DNA of 64,000 nucleotides, taken from contig JAOBSW010001097.1 in NCBI GenBank assembly GCA_026214975.1, positions 1 to 64,000 on the forward strand, given 5' to 3'. The DNA is from Gentiana macrophylla. Taxonomy: Eukaryota; Streptophyta; Magnoliopsida; Gentianales; Gentianaceae. Positions 9,518 to 21,056 of this stretch are shown piece after piece (position 1 is the first letter of the stretch; each line of letters starts with the position of its first letter). Under the pieces are notes generated by a model, which saw nothing but the letters and a program-made list of their open reading frames with translations, was not told the origin of the DNA and made no database searches. The position numbers and the translations under genes are program-made.

Positions 9518-11214
9518 ATGTCTGAACAAACTTCTCGCCATAAGAATTACCCTAACAAAAAATGCGAAGTCGTAGCCATACCCCCGACTAAACCACGTGC
9601 CTTAACTCCTGCTGAAAAGGCCATCTTTTTTGCCAAAACTGCTCTTGCCACTGCCATAGTGAATTTCGACAGTTATTTCAATCACTGTTCTTTACTTTTG
9701 GAGCACGGTATTCACTATGGCCACGTGAGTGTAAAAGTAACCAAAATCATCCAGGACCACTATTGGGTTACACTCGCTGTGGAGCGTATCAAACCTGTCA
9801 ATCACATTTTGGTAGCCGAGTTTTATACCATGTTGTCGATTGCTAATCCCAGTGACGATGAGCAGATTAGTTCTATTTCCATTCGTACGACACAAGTCCC
9901 TTTTTCCCCTAGATCCATCAATGATTTCTTTGGCATCCCTGAAATTCCAATCGATAAGAAGTATAACACGGTTTGGGGACTTGATTCTGATGCTAATTTA
10001 TGGGCTAAAGCCCATGAATTTCAGAAACTGGTTGACCCTACCGCTGTCTGGAAAGAGACTGGGTTCAGTTTTGGGAAAACCCATAAGGATATTCCAGTTC
10101 TAAAGCACTTTCTGAGTCATAATATGTCGCCCTCTCATCACATAGCCAGTTTCACTAGTGAGGAGTCGTGTCTAACCTTTCCAATTTGGCAGGATATCCC
10201 TATTGATGTAGGGAAAATTATCTTTGGTAAGGCTATAGAGTTTTCCGGATGATTTTGATAAAATGAAAACATGCCCTTTTCGGGTCTTATCTCTAGTCTA
10301 TGTGCCATCAATCATGTTAAGTACCTCCCGAGTGACAAGTTAGAATCACCCTCCATAGTTCTGATTGGTCCTAGCATCTCCGAACAACCGTCTACGCGGT
10401 CAAAATCTCCTTCTACTACCCTAACTCCATCCTCGAGCTTCCAATCAGAGTTTGCCCCGATATCTAGCCAGGCCTTACCACACGTTAGACCTTATACCCA
10501 TGACTCGGGTCTCAATGCACGACTCAATTTTCAGGACTTTGAGATGGAATTTATGCATGGTTGTCTTGTGGCTATGAAAGCTAATTTAGCCTTGGGGTTC
10601 GAACGATCTTGTCAATGGGCCAATGACTGCTGCATCTTTGCTATGCGAGGGCAAAGATGCTTTCCTTGCTTCTCGAACCCCCTCATGACCCAAGACACCA
10701 ATCCTCGAGAATCTGCATGAGGAAGCCTACACTTTACCTCGCATGGCTACCCACCATTCCTATCTTCACACCTCACCACCCCATCCATCCTCCTCATCCT
10801 TCAAAATCGCTAGTGGCGTGTCTAGTTCTTTTTCTACAGTGCAGTGCATCGGATCTTTTCCTTTAGCCGGGATGAGCCCGCTTTCTTTGTTGCCTCCATC
10901 GCTTTGGGTTTGGGCGTTTGCGATTGGAGAGTTCAGTGGTGATGTCCACGGTTGGTGCTGGTTCTGGGACGTTTGCATCTGTTTCATCATCTTCTGAGCC
11001 GATTGAGATACTCAACAATCCTTTCGTTGCCGACTTTCAGAGAGCCGGTCTGTTGAGCCAAATGAGTTATGCACCGCTAGCACGGTCGGACAAGCAAGAC
11101 GAGGATCTCGAGATGTTTCTCCAACCAATCCACGATGACGATGTTTTGTTTTTATCCATGTCATTTCACCTACAAACTTTCAATAATGTGTTCGGTGGCT
11201 GTATGTGGCCTTAA
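9518..11214 (+). pseudogene. Gypsy (Tat/Retand-type) extra ORF 1, degenerate
   Basis: An ATG at 9518 opens 244 codons. The stretch LVAEFYTMLSIANPSDDEQI...VPFSPRSINDFFGIP has the form of the putative plant transposon protein domain that plant gypsy elements of the Tat branch carry outside pol (-V-EFYANL-, -V-FSP--IN--FGLP-). The frame meets stops at about 10250-10261, then continues in the same frame from 10271 (MPFSGLISSLCAINHVKYL, matching the family's -PFP-LI--LC- segment). After 10720 it is open only in pieces, to 11214. Length and position downstream of integrase fit an additional ORF of unknown function. A palindrome-bearing leader precedes it. Confidence 0.65.
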
Positions 11215-11404
11215 CTTTTAATTTATTATTAGTTGTATTGTCAAACTATTTTACTTGCTTGCCACCTCTATGTCTTTTTGTGGAACTATGTCTTGCTTTT
11301 GCGTGGATTCACTTATTTTCAATCTGTGCAAATTTCCCCTTTGATTTGATGTGTTATATAGCCTAGCTTCTATTTTCTGAGTCGCTATTTTTGGCTTCTG
11401 CTAT

Positions 11405-11597
11405 TTTGTACACGGTTTGCGCCGTGATTTCTCCAGCTTACGCCGTACAACTCTCCGGTTTTGCACATTTTGCACACGGCTAGCGCCGTCAACACCATGG
11501 CCTGCGCCATAAGACATGATTTACTCAATCAATGTCAATCTGCAGAGAATCTTGTGGCAGGCTTTTTTGTCCCGGCTCATGCCGTGACCTCTTTTTG
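11405..11597. repeat. CACGGC palindromes, second cluster
   Basis: CACGGTTTGCGCCGTG (11410-11425), AGCTTACGCCGTA (about 11434), CACGGCTAGCGCCGTC (about 11475-11490), CATGGCCTGCGCCAT (about 11496) and CGGCTCATGCCGTG (about 11574). They have the same arms and loop style as 8875-9057, again between one extra ORF and the leader of the next. Confidence 0.7.
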
Positions 11598-11733
11598 ATG
11601 GCAGATTCTATTTGACACATGCATTATCACATTTTCATCCAAATCTTCTATATAATTTCCCCCTCATATTTCCTTTCCACCCTCACCCCGAAATTCTTAT
11701 TTACACTTCTCTTCCCTAATTTCCTTTTCCACC

Positions 11734-11892
11734 ATGTCATCTAACTCCATTTCTCGCACTCCTTCCCCACCCGACTCCCTTTATGCCTTGTCTTCCCAAC
11801 CAAACTCCACCGAGCACATCTATCCTCATGGTCCACCATCCATTTTTGAATATGGTTACGAGTGGCTCAGATCCATTACCTCAACTACTTTG
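11734..11892 (+). pseudogene. Gypsy extra ORF 2, 5' part (split by a copia insertion)
   Basis: An ATG at 11734 opens MSSNSISRTPSPPDSLYALS and about 53 codons in all. The frame is cut at 11892 by the copia element 11893-18471 and resumes at 18477. The N-terminal Ser/Pro-rich start and the pyrimidine-rich leader resemble those of extra ORF 1. Confidence 0.6.
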
Positions 11893-12843
11893 TGTTGCAC
11901 TCTATGTAGTAAACTGGGCTGTCGATTACATGCATTGACTAGAAAACTAATAAGCTAAATTACAATAAAAGAAATTACAACAAACCAAATCGAAATTACA
12001 ACAAAACAACTTACAGTTTGTTTTGAAACAGATTAAAAGTAGAAGGAAACCGAGCCATATGTTTAACACACTTTCCTTAAGACTAATTCGTCCCCTCACC
12101 GTCGAGTGCTTGAGCTTCAATGGAACGTTAGTCTCCCAGGATAGAACGGTTAACAAGGACAGGTTGCACCATACCTTCCTTGTTTAAGAACTATGTAGCT
12201 TGAACTCTCTATTTTTCATAAGAAGGGTAGAAGGAGGAAGAAATTCGGTGTGTCAGCTTCTGGTTTTTTAAGGTCATTTTTCCAGTTGTATCTGTGGCTG
12301 TTTATATAGGCTCTAGTAGAGGAGATTGGCAAACTGATGGAAGATGGAACAATTCACCAATTGAATGTCATCATCAATATGGAATAAGTGTTAGAACCTA
12401 GAAGGTCTCAACATTCACATAATCACGTTGGAATTGGATTGGAAACAGTCTCACAGCAGCAGCATTCAAGAGCATTCAGTATTGGAAAATAAAAGATTTT
12501 ATTTGCAAAACCAAGCCTTATCTTGAGCCCTTCGAATCGAGCTGCTTTCGTGTACGCAGGACACGCGGGCATGCACAAGCCCAAGGGTAAATCCGGATTG
12601 GATTTGCACCCCCCCTGCGTCTGCGTGTAGAGAACGGTGTATAAAGTTGGTTTTTTATTCCAACTACACTAAAACAACATCATATACATATTGACTCTTT
12701 TCCCTTCCTTCCTTCTAATGTGGGAGAAATTGGTTTCTCCAATTTTCCCTTTAATACTAACACTTTCCATTCACCACTTAGGCCCAATAGGCCCAATATG
12801 ACATATCATTTAACACATCCATTTTAACCATCATTTTCCAACA
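11893..12843 (-). mobile_element. 3' LTR of the copia element
   Basis: TGTTGCACTC...TTTTCCAACA, 951 bp, highly similar to 17453-18471. On the minus strand a TATA-like box (CCTATATAAAC) lies near 12300-12312. Confidence 0.8.
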
Positions 12844-13684
12844 ATCCCCCACATGAATGGAATAGTGTTTAAACCCTAACAAAGGCTCTAAGAATGAAAT
12901 TGAGAGTTCGGCGGTAGATCAATGCATAGGATAGGTAGGTGTGACCCTTTGAACCTTCCCTTGATTAAATATGTTTACTTTACTGGCTGACTAGTAGACG
13001 CGATGTCCTTGAACTATTCTGCCGTTGATGTAAATGATGACATATCAACCACACTACATCTACCTAGCAACATAGGTTCTTGCGGTTATGTCCATTTTGG
13101 CCGTGGACATTTGCCTGGTTCTGCAAGAGTTTCTAAGAATTGCGCCCTATACAATTCCCTTTGAAGCGGCCCCTCTTCTCTCTTACATAGGTGATTCTGT
13201 AATTCAAAATTTCCTCAAAATATTCTTCTTACACAAATCATTAAAAGCTCTTCTGTGAGCTTATCCTCGTTCAATCTCACTGTTTCTTCATCTTAGGAAT
13301 GAGCTTGAGGGTTACCCCCACGCTGACTTTACTTGGCAATTAGGTTTTCCCATTGAACCAAGATCTTGGGATCTCCAATCTGCAAGGTTGGGTTTTCCTT
13401 CGCAAAAGTTTTATTCCATGGGCTTTAGTCACATTCCTCTTGATGATTTAGCAACTAGCTCTCTATTTAACCCTTTGGTTAGCGGATCCGCAAGATTATC
13501 CTCTGACTTAACATAGTCTAAGGTAATCGTACCCGATTGAGAGTAGTTGTCTAATGGAATTATGTCTTCGGGCGTATGTTCCTAGACTTACCATTATACA
13601 TTATATTTTGTGCTCTTCCAATCGTTGATTGATCATCACAATGAATACATATTCCCGGCATCGCTTCGCCATTGAGGAATATCC

Positions 13685-13954
13685 TCAGAATTGATGCAAC
13701 CATTCTGCCTCTTCCCCACATTTATCCAATGCCACAAACTCAGATTCCATTGTGGATCTGGTTATCACGGTTTGTTTGGAAGATTTCCAAGACACGGCTC
13801 CACCGCCTAACGTGAATACAAAGCCACTTGTGGATTTTGAATCCTTTGAATCTGAAATCCAATTTGCATCAGTATATCCTTCTATAACAATTGGTTCTCT
13901 TGTATAGTGAAGGCCATACTTACGAGTATATCTTAAGTATCTCAGTAACCTCAC
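13685..13954 (-). pseudogene. Copia RNase H fragment
   Basis: The 89-codon frame contains [34 protein letters not shown] and [20 protein letters not shown]. This is the copia RNase H signature (-YCDADW--D---RRSTSGY-, -SS-EAEY-AL---E--WL-) with the catalytic Asp of the first motif and the Glu of ESE present. It is separated from the RT by about 380 degenerate bases, so the polyprotein is broken. Confidence 0.85.
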
Positions 13955-14336
13955 TATAGTTTTCCAATGTTCATGACTCGGATTACTAGTATATCTACTT
14001 AGATTGCCAACAAACAGTAGTTTATATCCGGTCTAGTACAACTCATTAAGTACATTAGACTTCCAATGATCCTTATGCGTACTCTAATTGAGATACACCT
14101 CACCTTTATTTTTGAACAAAAGTTGACTTTGATCTATTGGAGTTCTAGCTTCATTTGAGTCATCTTTATTGAATTTTTCCAGATTTTATCAATATAATTA
14201 GATTGACTCAAAATGAGACCATTAGAATTTCTTGTAATTCTAATTCCCTAATATCATCTCTCGCTTAAACCCATATCTTCCATTTCAAATCAAGGCGTTT
14301 AACATATCTTTGGTAGATTTGATCATCTTATCATTT

Positions 14337-15062
14337 CTACCAACTATCAAAGATGTCATCCACATAAAGACATAAGATGACATAGCCATCTTTTGTTTCT
14401 TTCATGTAAATACATTTATCACATTCTTTGGTTTTGAACCCTTTTTCAAGCATAACATGATCAAACTTTTGATGCCATTGTTTTGGTGCTTGTTTTAAGC
14501 CATATAATGACTTAACCAATTTACACACTTTCTTATCTTGTCCTGGACTAGAAAAACCCTCAGGTTGTTCCATGTAGATTTCTTCTTCTAAATCTCCATT
14601 TAAGAAAGCGGTTTTCACATCCATTTGATGTACTTCTAAATTACGCAAAGTTGCTATAGCAAGTACCATCCTAATGGAAGTTATTCTCAAATCCTTTGGA
14701 GAATATGTGTCAAAATAATCAAGACCTTCTTTTTGACTATAACCTTTTCTTACTAGTCTGGCCTTATATTTATCAATAGATCCATCAGGTTTCATTTTCC
14801 TCTTAAAGATCCATTTTGATCCTAGTGGCTTACATCCTGGAGGTATATCAACTAACTCCCAAGTATGATTTTGCAATATGTAGTCTATTTCACTATTTAT
14901 TGCTTCTTTCCACATTGGACCTTCGTAAGAAGTTGTCGCTTCTTTAAAGCTTTGAGGATCTGTTTCTATCATATAAATGATAAAATCTTCACCAAAAGAT
15001 TTTTCAGTCCTCGACCTCTTGCTTCTTCTTGGCTCAACCTCAGTTGGCTCTTCCTCATTCAA
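14337..15062 (-). pseudogene. Copia reverse transcriptase fragment
   Basis: The 241-codon frame begins with an Arg/Glu-rich linker (EPRRSKRSRTEKSFGEDF) and covers most of the RT: LGSKWIFKRKMKPDGSIDKY, QMDVKTAFLNGDLEEEIYM (the first catalytic Asp), CKLVKSLYGLKQAPKQWH, and ILCLYVDDI, the YVDD catalytic box, just before the frame ends. In a normal copia polyprotein this is continuous with integrase and RNase H. Here it overlaps the integrase frame by a few bases in another frame (frameshift) and is broken downstream. Confidence 0.9.
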
Positions 15063-15640
15063 CTGCTCGAAGGGTGATCCTGAACATGAACACGCTTTAA
15101 TGAACTAGGTTCATTTGTTTTAGCCGGGAATACATTCTCAAAGAATGATGCATTTCTCGATTCCATTATCGTATTTTTATGTATTTCAGGATTATCTGAC
15201 TTATACACAAGAAATTGATAAGCACTACTGTTTTGTGCATATCCAATGAATATACAATCAACTGATTTTGATCCTATCTTTACTACTTTGGGTGTAGGTA
15301 CAAGCACTTTTGCAAGGTACCCCCACACTCGCAAGTATTTGTAGGATGGAGGTTTACCCTTCCATAGTTCATAAGGAGTTTTCTCTTGTTTCTTTCGGGG
15401 TATCTTATTCAAAAGATAATTGCTAGATAGGATAGCTTCACCCCACATTTGTGTGTCACTCCTGAACTTCACAACGTAGCATTCATCAGCTCTTTAAGAA
15501 TTGAGTTCTTGCGTTCAACAAAACCCTGTGACTGGTGTGTCATGTGTATATGGTGTAGTTGTTTGATGAATGATGCGGCGCGCCAAAGCCAAGACTCATG
15601 AAACGGTACAACATATCCACCACCACAGTCACTACGGGTA
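15059..15640 (-). pseudogene. Copia integrase C-terminal fragment
   Basis: From 15472 down to 15059 the frame reads WGEAILSSNYLLNKIPRK, TPYELWKGKPPSYKYLRVWG and VDCIFIGYAQNSSAYQF, the C-terminal half of copia integrase (-W-EA---A-YL-NR-P-K-, -TP-E-W-G-KP---HL-VFG-). Upstream, to about 15640, a shifted frame gives RSDCGGGY and GFVERKNSILKELMNA, the catalytic Asp and Glu regions. The N-terminal zinc-binding HHCC part is not seen. Confidence 0.85.
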
Positions 15641-17452
15641 GTTAAATCCTCATGCTAAGTTGTTTCCCACCTTCATTCTTATAACATTTAAAAGCATCAG
15701 AGCCTCATTATCTTCAATGTCATTAAACGGTTTGTAGAATATCAGTATTCTACTTATTATCTAGGTTTAGTTAAAACATTTACATTCATTTTAATAGTCA
15801 TCAACACCACTATTAAATCCCATTAACTATGACAGTTGAACTTTTAAATAATCATAAATTAATGATTACTATTCATAATCTCTAAACCTTATAGACGTTT
15901 TAAGAATTAATAATCATCAATACCATGATTCTTTGTTAATTCTCATTAACTTTGACAATGAAACGTTTTCAATAATTATTAATGCAACGGTTCATATTCC
16001 ACTAACCGGTCATCCAGTCATATACTTGTATTATAACAATTAAGTTCAACACAATTTGTATTTCACAGGATACAACCCGATTTAAATCAAACCCGATTTA
16101 ATTCACACAAATAATCATACGGTTGCACACACGTTATTTACAATGATGCACCTCAATGATTGTTGTAAATGCATAAACTCAACAATTCCTCCATTATTTG
16201 GTTCGAACACGACGATACCAACATAATAAAATTTGCATTATAGTATGTATCCTCGGACTACCGCTATAATTTTAAAGCAAATTCATTTTATTTCATAACA
16301 TGTATAGAATTAAATTTTAAATTGATAAAATTTACATCTATTTTATAACATGTATTAAAATTTTGGACAAATAATAAAGTATTGCATTACAAATAAATTC
16401 GTTATAGAATATTAAAAGTCACAACACTTTAATTATAATATACATTAATAAATCATATGCTATCTCATATAATTACATGTATAGATCCAATGACCACAAA
16501 ATGGACTACATCCATTAATATACATACAATTAAATTTCTCGAAGAAATTTAATAATATTTTATTATTCCGTGAGTATCAAATAAAATCACTCAACGAAAT
16601 TTGTGAGTATTAACACTCCACGTCTTTTGTCACACAAATAATGTTGTGTCACAACAGATTATAACACTATAATCAAATAAAGAATTATAATTAAATAATT
16701 CTCAATCAAATAATTATTTCCTTCCTAAAATAATAACAACAAAACTCATTTACGCAAAATGATTTTGAGTCCACAAAAAATTTCCTCAGAAAATATATCA
16801 CTTGCGTCACAACAAACACAATTACATATATATATGTATAAATTTTGATCATCTTCATGTGATCATGATTATAAAATGTTTCTTGAGTATCTATTATGAC
16901 TACTCCTAGAACCAGTTTGTTTTCATTACACTCGATTCGTTTTCTTCAAGAACAGAAAACTGAACCATTTAATCTCGTTTCATTTTCTTCAAGAATGGAA
17001 ACTTCAATGAGATTATTTTATCATCAAAAACCGATTCGGTTTAATGCCGATTCATTTTTGACTCGTAATGGTTGTCATATCTAAAATTTAATACAAACAG
17101 ATTAAATTTCTTTGAATACTGTATAGAACATTCGTGAACCGAACTATACACAATCTCGAAATTGTTTCTGTTAAATTTCTTTCAATAATATATAAAACAA
17201 TCTCGAACTTGTTTCTATAATGATTATTGAACAAATCATTTGAGAATCCTGTATGATTACTCAAAATATTCGTGAGTATCTTTAGACGATCACTCCACGA
17301 AAATTCTGCTCCGTTTATAATTCTGTTTTGAAACAGAAAACGAGCCTTCGATTCGTAAACAACAGTTTACTATTCATTTTCAATTCTGTCAATGAACCAG
17401 AATTATTCTGTCATCGGCTCACCGATATAGAAACACGAATTAGTCTTAAGAT
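15641..17452. other. AT-rich interior with no recognisable gag or protease
   Basis: 1.8 kb where a copia gag, protease and integrase N-terminus should be. It is very AT-rich with only short frames on either strand. Either it decayed beyond recognition or the coding part was replaced. Bases 17436-17450 (CGAATTAGTCTTAAG) are the exact inverse of 17639-17653 inside the adjacent LTR. Confidence 0.5.
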
Positions 17453-18471
17453 TGTTGCACTCTATGTAGTAAACTGGGCACAATCTGATTACATGCATTG
17501 ACTAGAAATCGAATAAGCTAAATTACAATAAAAGAAATTACAACAAACCAAATCGAAATTACAACAAAACAACTTACAGTTTGTTTTGAAACAGATTAAA
17601 AGTAGAAGGAAACCGAGCCATGTGTTTAACACACTTTCCTTAAGACTAATTCGTCCCCTCACCGTCGAGTGCTTGAGCTTCAATGGAACGTTAGTCTCCC
17701 AGGATAGAACGGTTAACAAGGACAGGTTGCACCATACCTTCCTTGTTTAAGAACTATGTAGCTTGAACTCTCTATTTTTCATAAGAAGGGTAGAAGGAGG
17801 AAGAAATTCGGTGTATCGCCACGGTTTCTTAAGGTCCTTTTCCGGGCTTGTATCTGTGTGGTCATTTATATAGGCTCTAGTAGAGAGATTGGAAAAGCGA
17901 TGGAAGATGGAACAATTCACCAATTGAATGTCATCATCAATATGAAATAAGTGTTAGAACCTAGAAGGTCTCAGCATTCACATAATCACGTTGGAATTGA
18001 AATGGAAACAGTCTCACAGCAGCAGCATTGAAGGTCTCAGCATTCACATAATCACGTTGGAATTGGAATGGAAACTGTCTCAGAGCAGCAGCATTCAAGA
18101 GCATTCAGTATTGGAAAATAAAAGATTTTATTTGCAAAACCAAGCCTTATCTTGAGCCCTTCGAATCGAGCTGCATTCGTGTACGCAGGACACGCGGGCA
18201 TGCACAAGCCCAAGGGTAAATCCGGATTGGATTTGCACCCCCCTGCGTCTGCGCGTAGAGAACGGTGTATAAAGTTGGTTTCTTATTCCAACTACACTAA
18301 AACAACATCATATAAATATTGACTCTTCTCCCTTCCTTCCTTCCAATTTGGGAGAAATTGGTTTCTCCAATTTTCCCTTTAATACTAACACTTTCCATTC
18401 ACCACTTAGGCCCAATAGGCCCAATATGACATATCATTTAACACATCCATTTTAACCATCATTTTCCAACA
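17453..18471 (-). mobile_element. 5' LTR of the copia element
   Basis: 1019 bp with TGTTGCACTC...TTTTCCAACA ends. It is longer than its partner because a ~65-base stretch (GGTCTCAGCATTCACATAAT...CAGCAGCATT) is duplicated at about 17965-18100. Confidence 0.8.
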
Positions 18472-18476
18472 CTTTG

Positions 18477-19219
18477 GTCATGCACCTATTCAGTTTGAAA
18501 ATGGTTTAAACACGAGCAAGCTAACCAAGTTCTCCAAGGTTCACGTCACGTGGGGTGGATGGTCTCATTTTGAGTCGTGTCAATTTCTCCATGGTACGTG
18601 AGTTCTATGCAGATCCTTTCGAGTCTCACTGTGTGAGCGACACCTACTTACGTTACCTTGCGTGGTGGTCAGTGCCCTTTCACGCCGTAATCAACAATTC
18701 GGTCTTCTCCATTTAATAAGACTAAGCACCTCCACACATTCATTACGAAGAACAATGGAACTTGGACAAGAACAACGACTTCATTCACTACCTTTCTAAG
18801 GCTACTCGCGCTTCTTGTTCGAGCGACCATGGCCCTACTTGGTGATTTCACTGCGGCGGATCTTGACCGCGACGCCGTGCATGGAAACACTTGATTAATT
18901 CATGTGTCTTTCCTTCACCGCACTTTTCGGAGATCTCTCGATGATGAGCTTCTTCTCTCTACGCCTTCGGGTTGGTGCTATCATTGATTGGGGTGTCCTT
19001 ATCCATAAGGCTGCTATTCAATTTGCTGGCTCTCAACGTAATCCATGTCAGCCGCTTCCGTTTGCCTGGTTAATCTCTCACCTTTGCACCTTTCTGGCTG
19101 AAATGCCCACCCTACCTGGTGATGAGGTTTCCCGAGCCGTGCGACTCGCTCCGGTGCGCTTCCTCGTGACCCACCCGGTGGTTGCTCTACCCCTCCGTTG
19201 TCGATTCGATGAAGAGTGA
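18477..19219 (+). pseudogene. Gypsy extra ORF 2, 3' part (after the copia insertion)
   Basis: The reading resumes with GHAPIQFENGLNTSKLT. In shifted frames it then gives NFSMVREFYADPFESH and WSVPFHAVIN, the -V-EFYA- and VPF---IN segments of the plant transposon protein domain. From 18902 it gives IDWGVLIHKAAIQFAGSQ and PLPFAWLISHLCTFLAEM (-PFP-LI--LC-). Several frameshifts. It is homologous in plan to extra ORF 1 (9518-11214) but clearly diverged, so the element carried two related extra ORFs in tandem or two elements are merged. Confidence 0.6.
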
Positions 19220-21056
19220 TTAGGTCGTTGGTTTGAATGTTAGTTGGTTGGGTCTGTTATCTCGTTTCCAGTTTTTATTTCCCTCGGTTTGTCTTAATAA
19301 TAAGGCATCTTGAACAATTTCCTTCCATTGTCTGTTTCATATCTCATCTTGTGCAACTCACGGCTTGGCCCCCTTGTTGTATAACGTCTTATGTATGCTA
19401 GTTTAATTTTCATTTGTTGTGTTTTTTTTCCTTCTCCAACTTTCTTTGTCCTTTTATTATTAGTTTTTACATTGTTTCTGTCATCTCTGCATGCATACAT
19501 TTGCCTTGCACATATTTCATGCACACACGCAGCGTGCACCGTGGAATTCCCGGCGTATGCCGTGACACACACTGTTTTTGTATTTTAGCACACACGGTTT
19601 AGCCGTGTCCACCACATGTTCCATTACATATCTTCACACTTTTACTCTAATTAATCCCCTTTGTTCACCCTCCTACTTCTTTTATCCTCACTATCCATTA
19701 AGGGCAATGCTAGTTTGTAAGTGGGGAGCGGAGACGTAGTCGGGTCAACAACGGATAAAACTCACTAAATACCGAAGAAACACTTAAATTTAGTTGAATT
19801 CGAACAACCAAGTTTGAGAAAATTGCTTTTGATACGAGTTGAGATGGGTAATTGAGAGACTAAATGTCTCGACAAAGTGAGTAACTTTAATGATTTATAA
19901 ATGCAATTTAACGTGAATCTTCGATTGTAGTGTGAACTCTTTGAGTACGTATATTCCAATCTTTTGTTAACATGCAAACTTTTATGCAATCATGTAAGCA
20001 TGCTTTTATGGCAACTAGAACTTAGGCTTGATATCCTTTCGAGGTGAAATAGAAAGGTGTTTGGAGTCGGAGTTAGGGATGACGGTTGTGGAATTTCTTT
20101 TATTCAAATAGAGCCAAATGGCCTTCCCGAACATAATTTCCACCTGTCCCCATCTCAGCCTTTGTAGAGTGGTGAGACCCCACTCGAAAATAACCATCCG
20201 TGATTAACCTTATTATAATCCGACCCTTAACCTAATTTTGGTCTACATTCCCTTGGCATCTCGCAAGTTTATATATATTGTGTGGTGATGACTTTGGAGT
20301 TGAAAGTTGGATGAATTTTTTGGCACAAAGTTGAGATGGTATCCTATCGAGTTCAGAGTCCATTAGAGTATATATATTTCATTTCCATTTCCCAAAAAAC
20401 AAAAAAGAGAAGAAGGAAAATTTCATAAATAAATTAACGTTCAAGTGAGATGTAAATAAAGATCCAATTAATAAATGTTGAGTCAAAGCAAGTTTGAAGG
20501 GCAAGTTTACCAAGTTCAAGTGACCCATGTTTGGGTGATAAATAAATTATTTGGTACTTGATCTCCCATGTTGTTGCAAGAGAGACGTCTTTAGCAATTA
20601 TATGAGAGTTGGAAGTGTCAAATTAAAATTCCTTGGAATTGAAGGTGTAGATTCTTGCTATCTCGCAATTGTTCTCTTTGATATATCTTTTTTTATCCCT
20701 TCGTTAGCCAATACCCGAGCCTAACGTTACAAGCTTGCAAGTCCTACCCCATCTATCTTCTTGACTCTGAATGCCTCGATTAGTGGAGATTGATATCATT
20801 CTTAAGCCTATGGATTGCACCTGATAAGTATTGCATGCATGATTTCAAAGTTGATTGTTTGATAACAACTTTGAGGGATATTCACACACACACTCCACTA
20901 CCTTCTTGGAACACAGTTAACATACATTTATAATTTTGATTAGTTGCATCACCTAGTTGAACAGACTAGCCTCGACATTGCAGTACTTTACTTGTAACAC
21001 TAGTTATTTTGTCGCTTGTTTGCTCGAGGACGAGCAAAATCTATGTGGGGAGTGGT
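19220..21056 (+). mobile_element. Gypsy 3' untranslated region with palindromes and polypurine tract
   Basis: Palindromes CCCGGCGTATGCCGTGA (about 19547-19564) and CACGGTTTAGCCGTG (about 19591-19605) continue the CACGGC family. GGCAATGCTAGTTTGTAAGTGGGGAG-type sequence sits near 19703-19728. GCTCGAGGACGAGCAAAATC then TATGTGGGGAGTGG (about 21022-21056) is the tract that, in Tat-branch gypsy elements, precedes the 3' LTR. Short open frames in between show no motif. Confidence 0.6.

Larger units (their letters stand above)
11893..18471 (-). mobile_element. Ty1-copia retrotransposon, minus strand, with TSD CTTTG
   Basis: Two LTRs (11893-12843 and 17453-18471) flank 4.6 kb of interior. The 5-base TSD CTTTG is at 11888-11892 and 18472-18476. 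On the minus strand the polypurine tract ATGTGGGGGAT abuts the left (3') LTR. RNase H, RT and integrase pieces read leftwards in copia order (integrase before RT). No primer-binding site is recognisable next to the right (5') LTR, and gag and protease are not seen. It is therefore a damaged element that split the gypsy extra ORF 2. Confidence 0.85.

Noticed and set aside
16896..17084. Plus-strand frame in the copia interior
   Set aside because: AT-rich, no motif, opposite to the element's coding strand.
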